Made by a program: the position numbers and the translations under genes. A DNA stretch of 64,000 nucleotides from Poronia punctata. Lineage: Eukaryota; Ascomycota; Sordariomycetes; Xylariales; Xylariaceae. The notes below the pieces were generated by a model that was not told where the DNA came from, did not search any database, and saw only the letters and a list, made by a program, of their open reading frames with translations. The stretch is taken from positions 124,001 to 188,000 of the forward strand of contig MU401505.1 in the NCBI GenBank assembly GCA_022579005.1. Reading direction: 5' to 3'. Below are positions 22,741-35,276 of this stretch, piece after piece; the stretch's first letter is position 1, and each line of letters opens with the position of its first letter.

Positions 22741-23963
22741 ATGAAGGACCCTTTCCCGATACCGCCTATTCCCGCCTTGAGCGAAGCCGTCAAACCGTTG
22801 GCCGACTACCTGGGCCTGCCGACGCTCCCTCTACACATCCACGAGGTCCTCATAACGGCCGCTTTCTACGAATTCATCCGCAGCGTCGTCTCGCCCGCGT
22901 TATCGTCCCGCATCTTCCCCCGGCAATATGCCGCCCTGTCGAAGACGAAGAAGATGAACTGGGACGTGCACGTCGTCTCGTTCGTCCAGAGCACCAGCAT
23001 CAATATATTGGCGCTATGGGTCATGTTTAATGACGAGGAGCGGAGGCAGATGGACTGGCAGGAGCGTCTGTGGGGTTACTCGGGCGGCTCGGCCATGATC
23101 CAGGCTCTTGCTGCTGGCTATTTCGTCTGGGACTTGCTCATCACTGCCACGAACGTTAATGTATTCGGCCTCGGCATGTTGGCTCATGCTGTTAGCGCTC
23201 TTACCGTCTATTCGTTCGGCTTTGTAAGTTTTCTCTTCTACAAACATCCGCACGCTTACTTCCTTCCACCCACCTACCTACCTTTCCATCCTATCAAGCT
23301 CTGGTCCCCACCGGCTAACCTCTTTTCTGATTTGATTAGCGACCATTCGTCAACTTCTACAGCACCACCTTCATCCTCTGGGAACTCTCCTCGCCCTTCC
23401 TCAACATCCACTGGTTCTGCGACAAGCTGGGCATGACGGGTTCGCGCGTGCAGCTCTACAACGGCCTCGTCCTCATCGGCATGTTCTTCTCCTGCCGTCT
23501 AGTATGGGGCACCTGGCAATCCGTCATGGTCTACCGGGACCTGTATTCCGGCGTGACCAAGGGATTCGACTACGGAGCCGTCACAGGCGTCGGCAAATCA
23601 GAGGGCACGACGGTGCCGGCTAGCTATGTAGAGACGATGCGTTTCGTCACCCCCGATACCGGCCTCCCGCTCTGGCTGGCAGTCGTCTACGTCGCCAGTA
23701 ATCTGACGCTTAACTCGCTCAATTTCTACTGGTTCTTCAAGATGATTGACGCCGTCCGCAAGCGGTTCGAACCTGCCGGGCCTGAAGAGAAGCAGAGGTT
23801 AAAGGTCGAGGCTAGTCCGGCGCGGGAGTCGGAGAAATTGCTAAAGGGTGCCGCTGATGGAACAGCTGTGCTGGCTACGGGTGCGGACGGACATGTTGTC
23901 ACTCGCCAGAGACGACGGACTCTACTTGATGGGGAGGATCCGGATAATGCGCCGCCCGTATAA
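22741..23963 (+). CDS. TLC-domain (TRAM/LAG1/CLN8) multi-pass membrane protein, TMEM56/TLCD4-like
   Basis: Two exons, 22741-23223 and 23340-23963, give 368 residues; the intron has GTAAGT..TTAG ends and phase 0. The start ATG at 22741 follows a purine-rich AAATAACA context and gives MKDPFPIPPIPAL. An upstream in-frame Met at 22582 would add a long basic, non-conserved leader. The TLC fold is seen in WDVHVVSFVQSTSINILALW, IQALAAGYFVWDLLITATNV, and after the intron RPFVNFYSTTFILWELSSPF. Five or more hydrophobic spans follow, then a charged cytosolic tail with RQRRRT. Family members are ER or Golgi lipid-handling proteins; whether it synthesises ceramide is doubtful because the LAG1 double-His motif is not evident. 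Confidence 0.85.
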
Positions 23964-24780
23964 TGCATTGCAGGTAAATCCCATTCCGTATCGGGGACGC
24001 GCGACGCAACCATCGCAGTTTCCCACCGACACTTTCCCAGCCTGTTCATCCGGCTATGTATTTACCCCCGACCCCTGGTTCATTTTTGGAAACTCACCCA
24101 CGTCTAATCCTCTACCTCCGAGTGGACACTTGAAATGTACGCTCTTTGTCTTTCTACGGAGCCGGTTTTGGTTTCCATATTTCCCCCTTTATCTCGGGCG
24201 TTGTAGCAGGAGTCAGGTCGTTGGAGGGAGACGACTCATGTATGTAATACTGGGTATGTTGCCTAAAATGTTTAATTCCATTACTACTGGATTTTACGCT
24301 CTAACTGAAATATAATATAGACTACCTAACCTAGGTAGCAATGAATAATTTAATTGAAGTATTGCTTGCTCATCTGATCTGTACTAGAATTTACATCTTG
24401 TATGTAGGTCCATTCATGTGGCTAGCATATACGGGTATTATAACCGATAGATAAATGAGGGAGGCGGGCTGTCAATCGATATGTATGCATTTGCTTTCCT
24501 TTGCAAAGTTCAACCTGATTTTTGTGGGATTTGTTCAAGCAGGGGACATCGTCTTTGGGCTTTGGCACACGTATAACACCCCTGAACCTCTCGCATTAAC
24601 ATGAGAACTTACATCGTCCAATATAGTGCTCCCTAAAAGACGCCCAAGTCGAATAGGCTATGAGTATTCCATTATTCTCGCTATCCCATAAGTGGTCTAC
24701 TGGAAGTGTACTCGTATCTCTACCACTACAAAGTGACGCTGGAACGGTTTGCTTGCAGGACCATGACAGGCTGGCCATGT
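23964..24780. other. Convergent 3' intergenic region
   Basis: About 820 bp between the ends of the TLC gene and SLA1. No conserved frame. Confidence 0.5.
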
Positions 24781-27700
24781 CTAAAAACCAAAAGGGTTTT
24801 CCGGGGCTAAGAAATGGTTAGAACATCAGGTAGTCGGAGGGTTGTTTTTAAATTACGTCAACTTACTTGCGTGCGCCAGGTTGGCACGGCGGCCGGTCGG
24901 TTGTGGGGCAATCTTGTTCGTGACGCCGAACCGCACAGGTGGGGGAGGACCTGTCTTCTGGGGCTGCAGAGGCGGAGGTGGCGATTGGGTCGGACCGTTC
25001 ATGGCTGGGTTGAAGCCTCCGCCAAAGCTGCCATAGCCAGTTTGTTGAGGCGGCATTGGAGGCTGAGGAGGCATACCAGTCCTCTGAGGTTCCAGAGCCG
25101 GAGGCAGGAAGTTATTGATACCTGTCTGTTGCGGGTACTGCTGTGGCGGTTGGAAACCACCGGGGAAACCTGTCGGTTGGCTTTGAATAGGGGAGAACTG
25201 CTGAGCGCGTGGATCGGAAAATGGACCTTGCATCTGCGGCACTCCTGTCATTTGAGGCTGCATAAACTGTTGTGGCCCGTATCCAGTAGGCTGTGGCATG
25301 TTCGGCGTCTGATTGTACCCCATGAAGCCTTGACCGGTTGGTTGCGGTTGGAAGTTGGCCATGTATTGTTGTTGGTAACGTTGATTGAGCTCATTCAAGC
25401 TCTGTCCAGGCGGCGCTATGCCAGTGACCTGCGGTTGCAAAGCCGGCATTGGTGGCGGCGCAAATCCACTAGGTTGTGCCGACTGGGGCGCTGACAATGG
25501 ACGCGCCGGTGGAGGTGGCATGAGAGCACCTTGCCCACCCATCACCTGTGGCGGTGTTGGCCGCTGTCGGTTACCGAGTCCAAGGTTTAGTGGCTGTGCC
25601 GGTGCCACGGCTCCTGTCGGATTTGCGGGAATACCAGAGAAGAATGCTGCGGTAGCACCTTGCGTCTGCATCGTCGGTGGGGCCGGTTGGACTTGGTTGG
25701 CTGCCTGTGTCTGCTGGGGCTGTAGACTGGTGGCTAAAGTGGGAGAGGGATTAGGTGGTTCTACCTTGGCAGGCTGTAATGGCATGGTGAGTAGAGAGAG
25801 ATCGTTCATGGCTTGCGTTGGCGGCGGTTGAGCCGGAGCCGGAGCCGGAGCCGGGGCGGGGGCGGGGGCGGGCGTAGTTTTGGGCTTAGGAGTTGAGGCG
25901 GGTTTCGCCTGCTGAACTTCTTTCTGCTTTGCAGGCTTCACATCCCATGCGTCGTCATCAAACCCACTACTGCCGGCTGCATTATTTCTCTTCGACACAG
26001 ACGCTTCAGATGCAGGGGAGGCAGACTGCCTGGTGTTGTCACCGTCCCTCGGTTGCGAGAATGCCTTGGCATCAACAACGTCACTCGTCTGAACTGCTGG
26101 GGCTGGCCGGCCCTTCCGTGTGTTGTTTCGAAGTGTTCCGCCCGGCCCAGAAAAGAGGCCGCCTGGAGATCCACTCTCACCCTCACCTTCGCCTCGCTTT
26201 TTCGAATCTCGCCCGTACTTCTTATCCAAGTAACGCATTACCTTGATGATATCACCCTCGCGAAGCCCGAGATTTCGAAGTATTCCAGCGTCAACGTCAG
26301 GTAACACGCTCTCGTCCATCGAGTCTCTGGAGAAAGCTTGCGCATATCTTTCGCACAACCCAAGCGCGACGTCGCAAGAGAGGAAAAACTGAAACCAATC
26401 ATACTCGGGCTTGGCGGGCTGCGCCGGCTGGACGGACGCTCCTATGCTGCCCGACGACATGTCTTTGCTGCCATTGTTTTTCATCGACTTCGCTCGCTTG
26501 ACGTCCGCAAGAGGCTTTTCCTCGTCCAGGGAAATCCCTAACGTGCGTTCAACATATTCGATATCTTCCATGGACATCTTGGCGAGTGGAACTGCGATCT
26601 TTACGCCGTTCATCTTGTGCAGATTGATCTTGCCGTCTTTGAGACCCAGAAACTGTGCTTCAACACTGAACGACTTTGATCTGTCGGTCCAGACTCGCAC
26701 CTTGGACGGATCGGGTTCTAATAAAAAGGGGGGGCGTCAGTGCCTGAGCTGCCAAAGCCATTCTCGCAGTTAACTTACTTGGCTTCGAACCCATCCGGGT
26801 CGGGTCTGACCGATTGTTCTCGCGTCTGCTTCGCTGTTGTGCAGAAGTGTTACTAAAGTCCTGAGCCGACAGACTACTATGTCTTTCAGGCAAACGCATG
26901 CCGGGCCCTACCTCAGCTGCCTTTTGATCCTTCTTTACGGCTTCTCTAGTCAAGCGTGCCTCTTCCTCCCGGTTTTGCGCCACCAGAGATTTACCCGCGC
27001 TAATACCTGACGGAGCCGAGGTCGCTATCGTTTCCAGGACTTCAACGTAACTACTGGGCACGACGCCTTCTTTCCCAGTCTTTAGCCGTCGGACTTGCCA
27101 CCATTCTTCGCTCTTGGTGTCGTCCAGGATGATGACCTCGTCACCTGCGCCGACCGTTACCTCGTCGTCTCCCTGTGCCATGAAGTCATATAATATTTGA
27201 CCCCGTTTCCGCGAGCCTTGGCCAGTGCCAGCTGCGATGACCTCGCGTAGACCTTCGGCTTTTACTGCCCCCGAAAGTTCGCCGAGTGCACTGACTATCT
27301 CTTCCGCCGTATCCTTGGCTCCTGCGTGAAAGTCGAGGCTCTTACTAGGACGAACCAATTCGAGAAAAACGTGTTTCCCTTCTCTTGAATAATGTGTCAT
27401 CTTTTCAGCTGTCCACTCCTGCGTCGGCCCGTCCTGGGCTCTCTCAGGGGCAATTAGGATAACCGCCGTTTTCAGGTTAATACCCAACGTCGTCGGCATC
27501 TTCTTCTTTTTGCCCATGACAGATACCATCTCATTGATATTGTACATATGAAACCCGCCCGGCGAAAGAGGGCTAAAACCCGGCGCCGGAACATCACGGT
27601 CGTCGGTAATGCGGCTCGATGTTCTTTGAGGTAGGGGAGGCGAACGGGGGGACTGCCCATTGGATATCGTTGACTGAGCCCGGGGGCGAGCCGGCAGAGC

Positions 27701-28442
27701 AGGGCTCGGCTCGTCGGGCGCTTCTTCCGCATACGCTTGGTTTCGGGGAGGAACGGCAATAGGAGGCGGCGTGGCAGCCCTTGTCGACTGTCTGCCCTGC
27801 ATCACACCTGCTAAAGCAGCGGCAGCGGAGGGTGCAGTCGGTGAAGATGGTGACGGAATAGACGGCGTACGATCCGGGAGAGGAGGACTCCGGGGCTCCT
27901 CCGGTTCGTCGACAGACACAGGCCGCACGGGTAGCGGGGGAGGCGGTATAGGTGACTCTGACTCGGGCTCGGGGTCGGACAGTTGGTGAGAGACGACATC
28001 ACCCATCTCTATGTAGTTGGCAGGCACGAACCCATACTCCGATTCATAGCCAACGAGAATCCAATCCGGGTCCGAAGTGTCATATACCTGTAAAGGAGCA
28101 TCTTCCGGAAACGACAGTTCCTCATCCGTCTGGCGTGTGTACTCGTACACCGACCTAGCTATACCAACGGCTTGGGCCTACCATATGTCTCAGCAATCAC
28201 CAAGCTTGGGGCGCAACGAAATAGCGTTAAGGAACGCAACGCACCTCTTCAAGATAATTATTGGGTACGAGACCCACGGGCTCATCTTCCTCGTCAGCGC
28301 TTGCCTTCTTCTTTGCTTTCCACCAGTCATCGTCTTGGCTTTTTTCTAGCACGCAGAACACGTCGCCCTCGCTCATGGCGAGTTCGCCATCGGATTGCGG
28401 CGCATAGTCATATAGCGCCTTGTAAATGCCTACAAAGCCCAT
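24781..28442 (-). CDS. SLA1: Actin cytoskeleton-regulatory endocytic adaptor Sla1
   Basis: Clathrin- and actin-linked endocytic adaptor at cortical patches. Four exons on the minus strand: 28245-28442, 26779-28177, 24867-26717 and 24781-24806. Phases agree and total 1157 residues. Domains in order: SH3-1 (GIYKALYDYAPQSDGELAMS, residues 5-65), SH3-2 (RSVYEYTRQTDEELSF, 72-125), a Pro-rich linker, a PH-like segment, SH3-3 (GQILYDFMAQGDDEVTV, about 390-450), SHD1 (VRVWTDRSKSFSVEAQFLGL, about 535-600; binds NPFxD cargo), SHD2, a SAM-like fold (EYDWFQFFLSCDVALGLCER, about 630-695), and a C-terminal tract with many PQxTG repeats, the sites phosphorylated by Ark/Prk kinases in yeast. The last exon is 26 nt and encodes PENPFGF, so the protein ends in an NPF motif. 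Reading through its donor would stop at 24,853 and lose that motif. Confidence 0.93.
25830..25873 (-). repeat. GGAGCC/GGGGC simple repeat coding Ala-Pro in SLA1
   Basis: Hexanucleotide-type GC-rich repeat encoding alternating Pro-Ala between SHD2 and the PQxTG tract. Confidence 0.85.
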
Positions 28443-30052
28443 GTTTGCAGTTTCTCCCCGTGAGCCGCCTAGATTAAACGGTGGAAGCGTCGGACAACTT
28501 TAGGCGAAGTGCTTATTACGTTCAGGTATCAAGTTACAGTAGGGCTAGCGCGAGCACGGTTTCGCGCCAGTTGAACCGGCAAGTTAATGATCGTCGTCGT
28601 CGGTAAGCTTGTTGGGGGCTTCGGTCGTGCAATCGCTGCTGGTAGTTGTGGTGGAAAACGACGCGGCCGGGAGGGTAATCGAGACAGTAGAGCCGAGCCC
28701 AAGCTTGGAATAGCGGTCTCAGGTTATCGGGACCGGAAGGTAGGGGACCCCGGAGTATGCGGACAAGGTTCAGGACGGACTGATTCGAGATACGTGGATC
28801 GTATTGACAGTTGCATCGACTTGGAAGTTCGCAGACTATATTGCCACAGTCGATAGTTAATTAGACGAGGAAGGAGATAAATGGTGATGGTCCCTCCGTA
28901 ACAACAGCCAGGCGACGGATGCCAGAGCTTGCGTGTGGCTTTTTCCAGCGAAAATGCGTGAAAGGACGTCAATGCCCGGGACGGAGTAATAAATCTATTA
29001 ACAGATAGTTGTCGATACCTCCTGTTTGGCGAGGAATCTAAATTGTCGGTAAGGCTCTTAGTGCGCAAAAGGTGGCAGATAGCCAGTCGATCAGGTAGGA
29101 GAGTGATGTAGTGAAGGCATACGTAGGTACCTTCAGGAGGAAAGCACGTAGGTATCTACAATGTAGTAACCTAGGTTGGATATTATCTCGTAGAAGGTGG
29201 CTTACCTGACATCAGCAATGAGGTCTTTCAATCAGGGCCGTTATAGGGGGTAGGCTGGTAGGTAACACAAGCTCATCACAGACTCACAGAGGTTAGAGCA
29301 ACTAACGCAATTATGCCCAGGCTTTTTCCAAGTACCTACACGTACCTAATAAGGCACCTAGTCAGGATACCTTGCTTCCAAGTTCCAAGTTCCAAGCACC
29401 TACGAGTACATTTCCACATGGCCAGAAGTAGATCTTGCCAGGCTTGCCTATAATGGGCTAGTGCTTCCTTAAAATGGGCCCGTAGTAATGGTAATAACTT
29501 ATAAGCCCCTCTCGGGCCTCTCCTATCCGGCGTTCCAACTCTACTAGGTTACTCTTGCCCAGCCACATCGTGAGAGACGACATTGCACATGTTCAACTCC
29601 AGCCCCTGAAATCATCATGTCTCTCCGTTTACAAAGGATCCTGAGAGAAGTGAATCGAGCCTAAACAGGCTACAAGGCAGAAGATATGTTTCCGATCAGG
29701 CATGCATTCGTCCGTTATATTCCTAGTTATGTATAATCATAAATACCTGACATAATCGTCCCTTCGATGTCTACGTGTAAAAGGGAGAATGTCTCTCTCC
29801 CAAACAACATTTTCAAATGTCCAAAGTACCTAGTCAAGATTATTACCTGTTATGCTAACGGATAAAGTCACATTGAAATAATCGAACCTGTGGTCCTTCG
29901 AATAGTCTATTTCTTCACCTTGGAGGGCGTCCCTCCTGATACCTTTGGACCTTGTAACCTATTCTGACCGAAATAATAACCATTCTCTCACCCCTATAGA
30001 ATCCTTGTAGCGAACAAGAAAAAACGACACGAAAAGAATGGAATATCGGTAG
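28443..30052. other. 1.6-kb intergenic region
   Basis: It lies between SLA1's promoter side and the 3' end of AMP deaminase (both minus). It is rich in TAGGTAC/ACCTAC words between 29,120 and 29,410, including a tandem of the word AAGTTCC near 29,383. No conserved frame. Confidence 0.55.
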
Positions 30053-33000
30053 TTACGACTCCTCTTCCCTTCCGACATTTCGCTTGGACATATTGCGTGA
30101 CGATAATGCGTCATCCGAGCCGTGTACAGATTCGCGGCGTAAACTATCGCGTCTGGAAGCTCTTGTCATCATGCCAGGAATGTACCGTGGTTCGAGACTG
30201 GACAGGTGCGGTGAATCTGGTCTTCGTAAGCTTTCTCGTTGCATGAATGGACTAGGAACGAGCCGCCTACCTGGTCCAGCGCCGGCACGACCGTCTGACT
30301 GTGATGTAATTGACTCCAGTCGCGTGCTCGATAGTTCACGTTGCACTGCCTCAATCTTGCTCATACTCGAAGAGACTGGACGCTTGGGCTCTGGTCGATG
30401 GTCACCGGCTACATCAGTCTTTCAGGGAAGACTCCGTCAGCAAATCAGCAGTATACAGTAACAACCCAACGGCAATGAGGCAAAAGAGAGATTAGATATT
30501 TGGGTCATGGTTTGCAGCGAATTGATAGTTCATATATATAAGGAAGGTCAAGAAAGAAACATCAAAGGAAGGGCTGCGGTCGCTTAAGACCGTCCAAAGA
30601 ACCGTCGAAACGGAGCAGGAAATCTACTTTGGATTCTTCAGGACTGAGCGTACCGATAGCGGTGAGATCGCATTAGTCCCGATAAACGGGTGATGCTCCG
30701 CGCCCTCTTCCACTTCGTTATTCGACGTGTATCTCGCGATCCTGCTTCAGGTTAGCTTCTCTTAACCCCATGGAAGGGGAAACCATAGAATAGGTAGTTC
30801 CGGGGAGCGCACGCACATTCGGTGTTCTTCCACCCAAGTTTCATGTCTGAATTCTTCTCGTCGGTCGGGGATATTTGTCTTGATCATCTTGTTCCCTTGC
30901 GCCCCCGGGAGATTGAAGTTCTCACCCAGCCAGAGCTGCTTGACCGAGTGTTCGTAACCACTCTGCTTGACCGAGTTTTTGGCTAGTTCGCACATGTCGA
31001 CCGGGCTGAGTTTGCATATCTGGGCCGCCACGGCATACTCCTCCATTAGAGGCTCCCTAGTGAAGGCAAATTGCAGCGGGTCGTCGGTAGACAGAGACAC
31101 ATTAAGACCGCGCCTGAAATATTGGTGGAACGGGTTCCTCTCATACGCGAGGAACAATGCATTGTTGCTCAAAGGGGACATGGCGATTCCGATCTGCTCG
31201 AGGTAGAAAATGTATTGCAACAGAGGCACCTTGCGCAGGAGAAGCCCGTGGCTTATGCTGTGACAGCAGAGCAACGCCACGGCCAAGTGTTCCACGTCTC
31301 CCGCTTCGCCGCAATGCGGCCGTAACAGGAACGTGTTAAAGCCGCGCTGGCGGCGCCAGAAGTTAAGCGACGTCATGTTGGAGAAGAGATAGTAGATCCA
31401 ATAGCTATACGGCGGGTTCTGAGGCGAGTTCCATTCATGGGGTACCGGGAATTTCTTGAAGAGACGCCGCTCCACTTTGCTCTCGTCATCAACGCTGTCG
31501 AAGCCTATGACGCGCTGTAGGAAGATGTGCAGCTTCGGGTGTTTTTCTGGTTCCTTGGTAACCTCAAAGAGCGGTTGGAAGATGTTTCTGACAACCTGGT
31601 CAAACGAGCCCATTAGACCGCTCGCTTTGTAGACGTCGTAAAGTCGTGGGATCTGGATGAGCCACCGGACATTGTGTGAGAACAACTTGTTGTCTACGAC
31701 CCAGGCTGCTAGCTTGTCCCATTCGTCTAAAGACCGGCCGTAGATGGAAATACGCCACTCGACCATCTGGTACTTGCTGGATTCCAGATCAGATATGACC
31801 TCCTTGGAGATCTCGGCCAGATATCGACCTTGTATGTGATTGTCTGTCTTCAAAAATATGGTCCGAAGCCGTGACTCGCCCACTGGGTTGTACTTCAAAT
31901 TGAACTTGTCGAACCTGTGGAAAGAGTCTGTGTGGGCCTGTTGACACTGTTAGTTTCGGCTTCAAATCCAACAAGACGCATAGTGCCATCACGTACATGC
32001 ATATCCAGGGTATCGATGCTTAGATCGTACGCCGTCAGATTAATGCTTTCGAATACCTCCCTGAGTGTGAGGTTTTTGCCGTCTCTATAGAGGACGTATT
32101 CGTCCGGGTACTTCTTCATCTTGCTTTTAATGAAGCGGAGTAGGTGTTTTTGATTCATGCAAGCAGAATGATGAACGTGAGTATCGACTTTTCTCACGTT
32201 GTAGAAGTCTCGGTGTGGCACCTTCTTGGTGTCGGCAGTCTCCTGATACTCGTTGAGAAGGGCATACAAATTGAATTTGCCTTCGAGGTACTGTAGCCGC
32301 CTAAATGCAAAGCTCTTGCTCGGCCCATCCGAGGAAACAGTCAGGATCTTCTCGAGGTCCATGTAATAGTCTTTGATGGTCGGCACGCCCACCACGGGCG
32401 TATTGGCCGCCTCTGCAGCTGCGTTCTCAAACACTTGATACACGCCGTTCTCATCCATGTGGAACGTGAATTCGCTGGCCGGGGGGAGGGGTAGCATGTC
32501 CTCCATATCGAAGTCTTCACCGATATCTTGTCCAGCTTTGCGCCTCTTTGCGGGTTTCACACCGGAGGGGGCGTTCGGATCCCCCGCCGCAGAGTCAGGT
32601 AGCGGCTGGTTCATTTGCTGTGACAGAACCATGCTGTTGCTCAGGCTGTTAGAGCCCGTGTTTAGCCCATTTGGGTATTGATCTGGCCGAGGATCGGTCC
32701 ATGCCGGCTCGGGAGGTGGCGGGTAGATTCGCCAACCAGGTTCGTCTTTAGGATTGTCACCATCCCTTTGTAGAGACAATCGTATGTATTTATGACGAGT
32801 ATCGAGGACCTTCTGTATATTTTGGAATATCGTGCGCAGTTCAGCGGTGACGTGAGCATCATTTTCGGCGCCGGCATCGGCGATGCCAACCGGTGCGATG
32901 CCGTGGAATTCCATATTCTGTTGCAGGTTGGGACTTGGTTCCTCACGGACAAAACGATGGGTCGGAATGTGATTCAGGACACTGTCGCCCAGGGACGGGC

Positions 33001-33624
33001 GCGTGGCAGTCCGCGGGGTGATGTAGGAACCGCGTGGTATCGCACTAGGCGAACCGGTAATATATGGTAAACTGTAGCTCTGGGTAGGTTTGGGAAGAGG
33101 AACAATGCTCGGCCGCTTGGGTACCTGCCCCTGGACAGCGCCGGCGCCGCCTTCGATAGGAAATGATGGAAGCAAGGGGCTGTTCTGGGGGGAATTGTGA
33201 GCTTGGCTATGGCTACGACTACCAGATTCGACCTTCAGAGATTCAAGCTGCTGGCTTCTTTGGTAGAATAGTTTGGCGTCGGTTTGGCTCATCTGACGCT
33301 CAGCAACCGGATCGTAGAATGTAGTCTTCCTAGGGACATCTCGAGGTAGCATGCCATCTTCCATACTAGAAGAGGGCTGTTTTTTGGTAGCATCAGTGCC
33401 CTCCGCATCTGTGCCTAGGCCAGCAGTGGCGGCGTGTTGCTGAGAAAGATCGTGGTCGTCTTTGTCCTCGTTAGTATTTTCATCGTGGTGGTCCTTGCCG
33501 TCTTCGTCTCCCGAGCCGTTATCATCGCAACCAACGTCATGTCCAGCTGCGTCTGAGTCGTCCGAGTCGAAGTCGAAGGTGTGGCGGGCTGAGCGCCGAT
33601 GCGGTGACGCCGAATGGAAGCTTG
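30053..33624 (-). CDS. AMD1: AMP deaminase (N-terminal exon unresolved)
   Basis: Hydrolyses AMP to IMP and ammonia in the cytosolic purine nucleotide cycle. Exons on the minus strand: 31997-33624, 30817-31937, 30654-30741 and 30418-30053. All phases agree and give at least about 1067 residues. Catalytic features are KVDTHVHHSACMNQKHLLRF (zinc-binding HxH), LNFWRRQRGFNTFLLRPHCG and SLSTDDPLQF (metal-binding Asp and general motif). The small exon 30654-30741 continues EEHRM with IARYTSNNEVEEGAEHH, and the last exon adds a Ser/Arg-rich tail ending GREEES. Ignoring these exons gives a false stop at 30,762. The 5' exon boundary at 33624 (CATGTAG acceptor) is inferred; an Asp/Ser-rich N-terminus (RHTFDFDSDDSDAAGHD) lies between it and the internal Met at 33364. 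The initiating ATG is not certain; a 7-nt first exon at 33692-33686 would be in phase but has a weak donor. Confidence 0.88.
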
Positions 33625-35276
33625 CTACATGGCCCTGTCAGTCGACGTGGTGAAAGGCCACTGGAGGCCGTAAAACTTTACTGACAGTGCATAATATCGT
33701 AATGCCTAGGTGAACTGGAATGGCCTACGATCGAGTCTTTTGAATTCTTTGTCTTGAAGAATTCGAAGCGTAGATGTTCTTGACCTTGTATCAGAATCGT
33801 AGATAAATAATAGTTAGGCACTCAACTTTGCATGTGACCCCACGTAAGGTATATGTAGGTACGTGAAGGTAGTCTCTAGGTACATCTCTACAAAGAGTTA
33901 AACACCACTGCTGATGCACATTGATATTGCCATCTACGGCATTAATGCCCCACCCTTCCACTCTCCCCCCTGTAGATAACATAGGAGGATTGCCTTGCCG
34001 GGCGGTTCCCGCCAGGTTCCGTCATGCAGCGGCAGGCAATGGCGCTGGGCAATGCGATGTTCTACCAGGGTCGTACCTACAAGTTACACACGATAAGTAC
34101 GTGCTCGGCAAGTGCTACTTCTTTATTGTGTATATGAATACTTCCTGAGGATGTGGCAGTTGGATTGAAAAAAATCGTATCATCCCAGTTCCTATGGCAG
34201 GTTACCCAGGAAGTAGCTCAAAAGACATCTACGAGTACAAAACCACCTATGCGCTGTTGAGTGGTTGGAAAATATGGACGCTCTGCATTTGTACGTGTTC
34301 TACCTAGTAGACGACCTACACGTACTTTGATAATACCTACTAATAACTGCCGGTAATAAGTTTGAATTTTACTGGAATGTGCCTAATAATAGATTGATGA
34401 TATCACACTTGTGGATTTACTCGTAGTAGATTCCAAAAATTCAAGGTGTCTGTGGACTCCGTACGAAAACATACTACTACTTATCGAGGTATTATGGACA
34501 CGTACGTATGGTAATGTTGACTTAACATTGGATTGCTTCATCATTAGTAGAAGCTTTGTTTCCGGCACTAAACTTTATTGTTTGGCCATTCTGTCCTTGT
34601 CCCCCCTACCTAGTTCTAGGGTCACTTCCTTACACAACAGGCAGAGCATTGTTACCTAAAAGGCCGTATCGCGTCTTCCCTTACCACAGAGAAATAACGA
34701 TAAGAAAGCAAGTAATTAATGTTATATCTAAGGTACCCGGAATAATAGGCTCTGGTGAGACATCTGCTGCCAAGATGCGCCTACTCGGTATTGGTAAGCT
34801 AAGGTTAGTGGAGACCAACAGAAGAGCCGCGTCGAGACGGGGCTTTTGAGTTTTGACAGGTGACAGGTGACAGGGCTCTCTGGGCAGGGCCGGGAGGAGG
34901 CACGCAGGAAGGGGCGAGTAGGCAACGATCGGCGTTGTAGGTCAGGGCGAGAACTCATCCCAGGCTACATACATTGCGAGCAGCTCGAAACACCAAGAAA
35001 GTCACCCCATATACTAGTCTAAGTTGTTTGGCCCGTACAACGAAGCTAATCAGACGGCGATTCGGGTAGGACTACATGGCTTAGACACTTATTACGTTTG
35101 TGTTAGGCAAGCAAGCTCACTGGCCCGCAAGATAAAACTCACTCGATTGGTGTAAGTCACGGTTTTGTTGCCTGCCGACATTGGTCATTGGGCCTAGTAC
35201 GAGTTTCCAAGAATGCATCATGACCAACTACCTATTGGTAGGTAGTCCGAATCCGTATTGTCTTGTGAGTAACGTG
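33625..35276. other. Intergenic region with the AMP deaminase promoter
   Basis: About 1.6 kb. The AMP deaminase start and 5' UTR should lie in the first few hundred bases. The remainder shows scattered TAGGTAC and TACGAGTAC words and no conserved frame. Confidence 0.5.
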
